In this document: in pieces, positions 62,410 to 64,000 of the stretch | Numbering within the stretch: the stretch's first letter is position 1 | How the letters are laid out: each line of letters starts with the position of its first letter | Position numbers and translations under genes: made by a program | Notes under the pieces: generated by a model | The model's database searches: none | Told to the model about the DNA's origin: nothing | The model's input: the letters and a program-made list of their open reading frames with translations, nothing else | Assembly: GCA_944323205.1 (NCBI GenBank) | Contig: CALURO010000002.1 | Coordinates: 124,001-188,000 of the forward strand | Length of the DNA: 64,000 bases | Reading direction: 5' to 3' | Source of the DNA: an uncultured Mucispirillum sp. | GTDB taxonomy: Bacteria > Chrysiogenota > Deferribacteres > Deferribacterales > Mucispirillaceae

Positions 62410-62910
62410 ATGAGTAAAATAATAGAAATATTAATGAATGAGCATAAAGAGATAGTAAAATTTATTGCAAAGCTTCGCAGTATGTGTCTTGATTTTATGA
62501 AGTATGATAAAATAGATATTGCAGAATTTTATGCAGCAGTTAATTTTATTAAAAATTATGCAGACAAACGCCACCACCAGAAAGAAGAAGAGCTTTTATT
62601 TAAGGCAATGACTGAGTATATTGGTGTAAAGGCTGAAAATATTATAAAATATGGTATGCTTATAGAGCATGATGCTGCAAGATATAATGTATCATCTTTA
62701 GAAAAAGCTGTTGCTGCTTATGAGAAAGAAAGAACAGATGAAAATAAGCTTGATATTTTATGCTATGCTTTATCATACTGTGATTTACTTATTCGCCATG
62801 CATATAAGGAAGATAATGTAGTTTATCCTTTTGGAGTAAAGCATCTTCCTAAAGAAGTGATGGATAAATTAGATATTGAAGTTATAGAATACGAAAAAAA
62901 ATACCAGTAG
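62410..62910 (+). CDS. Hemerythrin-domain protein
   Basis: A 166-residue four-helix protein with the di-iron ligands of the HHE/hemerythrin family: His12, His55-His56 with Glu60, His87, and His-x3-Glu near 133-137 (RHAYKEDNVVYPF). Such proteins bind O2, NO or peroxide, and relatives (RIC/YtfE) repair iron-sulfur clusters after NO damage. The ATG follows the preceding stop by two bases. Best fit: iron-cluster or NO stress partner of Hcp. Confidence 0.85.
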   Translation: MSKIIEILMNEHKEIVKFIAKLRSMCLDFMKYDKIDIAEFYAAVNFIKNYADKRHHQKEEELLFKAMTEYIGVKAENIIKYGMLIEHDAARYNVSSLEKAVAAYEKERTDENKLDILCYALSYCDLLIRHAYKEDNVVYPFGVKHLPKEVMDKLDIEVIEYEKKYQ

Positions 62911-62942
62911 TTTAGTAATTTGATTATATTAACACTTATATA

Positions 62943-62974
62943 AATACCTTGATTATACCTATAATCAAGGTATT
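62943..62974. terminator. Bidirectional terminator between the hcp operon and the kinase
   Basis: AAATACCTTGATTAT and ATAATCAAGGTATTT form a strong stem. The plus side runs into TATTTTTTAT, and the minus side is also T-rich. Confidence 0.8.
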
Positions 62975-63008
62975 TATTTTTTATGCTTGATAGTATATAG
63001 CTTTCTAT

Positions 63009-64000
63009 TTAATGATTGGGGGGGGGATACGGAAGTTCAAGTTGGAAAATACTTAAATCATTTTCTTTTTTTATAAAAAGTTCACCGTTACAGTGCTGCT
63101 CTACAAGCATTTTTGTAAAAAACAGCCCTAATCCTTCATTTGAAAACCTGTTTTCTCCCAAAGCATAGTATGGTTCAAAGAAATGTGATATTTCATTATC
63201 AGTTAACTGCACACCATTTCCCTGCACTTGAATAATTATTTTATCAGAAGTAGTATAAAGTTTAATTTTAATAAGTCCATGAAATTTATCATCAACACAC
63301 ATTTTCTGATAGTTTTGTATAAGATGGTTAACTGTAATAACTATTTTAGTAATAATCTGCCTAAGTGCTGCCGGCTCTGATTCTATAATTAAATCAATAG
63401 TGGAAATATCTGCATATTTTAAATAATCAATACCGTTAATAGTGCATTTTACATTTGACAGGTCAAGCATATCTTTAATTGAAACTAACGCTTCTCTAAG
63501 CAGTGCCGGTATATGTATAGTTTCAGAAACATTATCATTTTCTGCATCAATAATACTTTGGAAAGAATCAATTATATTAGACATAAAAGTAATATGACGC
63601 ATAGACTGGTCAACACTTTCTTTAAGGTATTCTTCTGTAAGCTCATTATGTGTATAAGCATCATATATATCCTGCACAGTAATACCAAGTGCATTTAAAG
63701 GCTGCCGCCAGTAATGAGCAATAGAAATAATCATATCGCTCATAGAGATAAGCCTTTCTTGGTCTTGAATATATTTTTCTTTTTCCATGCGTTTTTTAAT
63801 TTCGCTCTCAACTAATTCTGTTAATGATAAGTTACGCTCTTCAGAATGTTTTAGTTTAGCAAATACATTTACTTTTGCAAGCAGTTCATTACCAACAAAT
63901 GGTTTAGTCATATAATCATCGGTGCCAAGTCCGTAACCTTTTAGCCTTTCGTTAATATCACTTTTAGAAGAAAGCAGGATAATGCGTATATATTTAAGTT
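63009..64000 (-). CDS. Response regulator-linked histidine kinase, cut by window end
   Basis: The frame continues to the window edge, so the start is missing. The visible N-terminal part is the end of a receiver domain (the codons at about 63912-63998 encode LKYIRIILLSSKSD...GTDDYMTKPF). Then come a HisKA-like region with the SIAHYWRQPLNAL motif of this kinase type and a HATPase domain. A run of nine Cs (nine Gs on the plus strand, 63018-63026) encodes three prolines right at the C terminus. An upstream full receiver would make it a REC-HK hybrid. Confidence 0.85.
   Translation of the reverse strand, partial: LKYIRIILLSSKSDINERLKGYGLGTDDYMTKPFVGNELLAKVNVFAKLKHSEERNLSLTELVESEIKKRMEKEKYIQDQERLISMSDMIISIAHYWRQPLNALGITVQDIYDAYTHNELTEEYLKESVDQSMRHITFMSNIIDSFQSIIDAENDNVSETIHIPALLREALVSIKDMLDLSNVKCTINGIDYLKYADISTIDLIIESEPAALRQIITKIVITVNHLIQNYQKMCVDDKFHGLIKIKLYTTSDKIIIQVQGNGVQLTDNEISHFFEPYYALGENRFSNEGLGLFFTKMLVEQHCNGELFIKKENDLSIFQLELPYPPPNH

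Overview
The window is AT-rich (about 31% G+C by eye) and reads as the chromosome of an anaerobic, flagellated, Gram-negative bacterium. Gram-negative signs are an LptF/LptG permease, an O-antigen ligase and Tat or lipoprotein exported enzymes. Periplasmic nitrate reduction, multihaem cytochromes, Hcp, hemerythrin, DcuB-type dicarboxylate transport and flagellar hook genes together suggest a host-associated Deferribacterota such as Mucispirillum. That assignment is inference from gene content, not a database match.

Layout. 0-6 kb: transketolase, two 23S rRNA methyltransferases, a DksA-like factor and a tandem pair of membrane metallophosphoesterases. 6-10 kb: a candidate small RNA, two orphan substrate-binding lipoproteins, an LprI-like protein and a CIRCE-controlled Hsp20. 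10.5-15 kb: a MITE-like element with a 10-bp target duplication, DcuB, a Tat-exported DUF362 protein, an AraC regulator and repeat DNA. 15-28 kb: O-antigen ligase, then the respiratory core. One strand carries napM-like, napA, napD, napG, napH and a haem-binding sensor kinase. The other strand carries an octahaem nitrite reductase and the two System II cytochrome c assembly proteins. A Crp/Fnr regulator closes the block. 28-30 kb: an adenine methyltransferase and a PD-(D/E)XK endonuclease beside a second TSD-flanked element. 30-40 kb: methylglyoxal synthase, LptF/G, ComEC, a WYL regulator, a lipase-like protein, MetNIQ, a probable type I toxin-antitoxin locus, a RelE-type toxin-antitoxin pair and a second candidate small RNA. 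40.5-46.6 kb: ModABC, a hybrid histidine kinase and a RibBA variant with an eroded GTP cyclohydrolase domain. 46.6-53.3 kb: fliK, flgD and a very long flgE. 53.3-59 kb: a structured G+C-richer segment, repeats, a nucleotide-sugar aminotransferase, a flippase and an alanine/glycine symporter. 59-64 kb: a C_GCAxxG_C_C protein, an hcp operon with an uncharacterised protein and a hemerythrin, and a truncated response-regulator/histidine kinase.

How it fits together. NapA needs molybdenum cofactor, and ModABC can supply molybdate. NapM/G/H probably carry electrons from quinol to NapA. The octahaem enzyme would reduce nitrite to ammonium, and CcsB/CcsA attach its haems. Hcp and hemerythrin probably handle the NO or hydroxylamine this pathway leaks. 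A perfect 20-bp palindrome lies between the divergent nap and nitrite reductase genes and is the obvious operator candidate.

The most unusual signals are: (i) a 25-residue hydrophobic peptide gene whose ribosome site is buried in a hairpin, opposed by an antisense RNA; (ii) two small-RNA candidates with CCUCCC-type loops; (iii) near absence of GATC across 64 kb together with the methyltransferase/endonuclease pair; (iv) a non-autonomous element family with 10-bp target duplications; (v) the octahaem nitrite reductase with a Tyr-x-Cys pair and an odd CX4CH haem site. No rRNA, tRNA, prophage or CRISPR array was seen.
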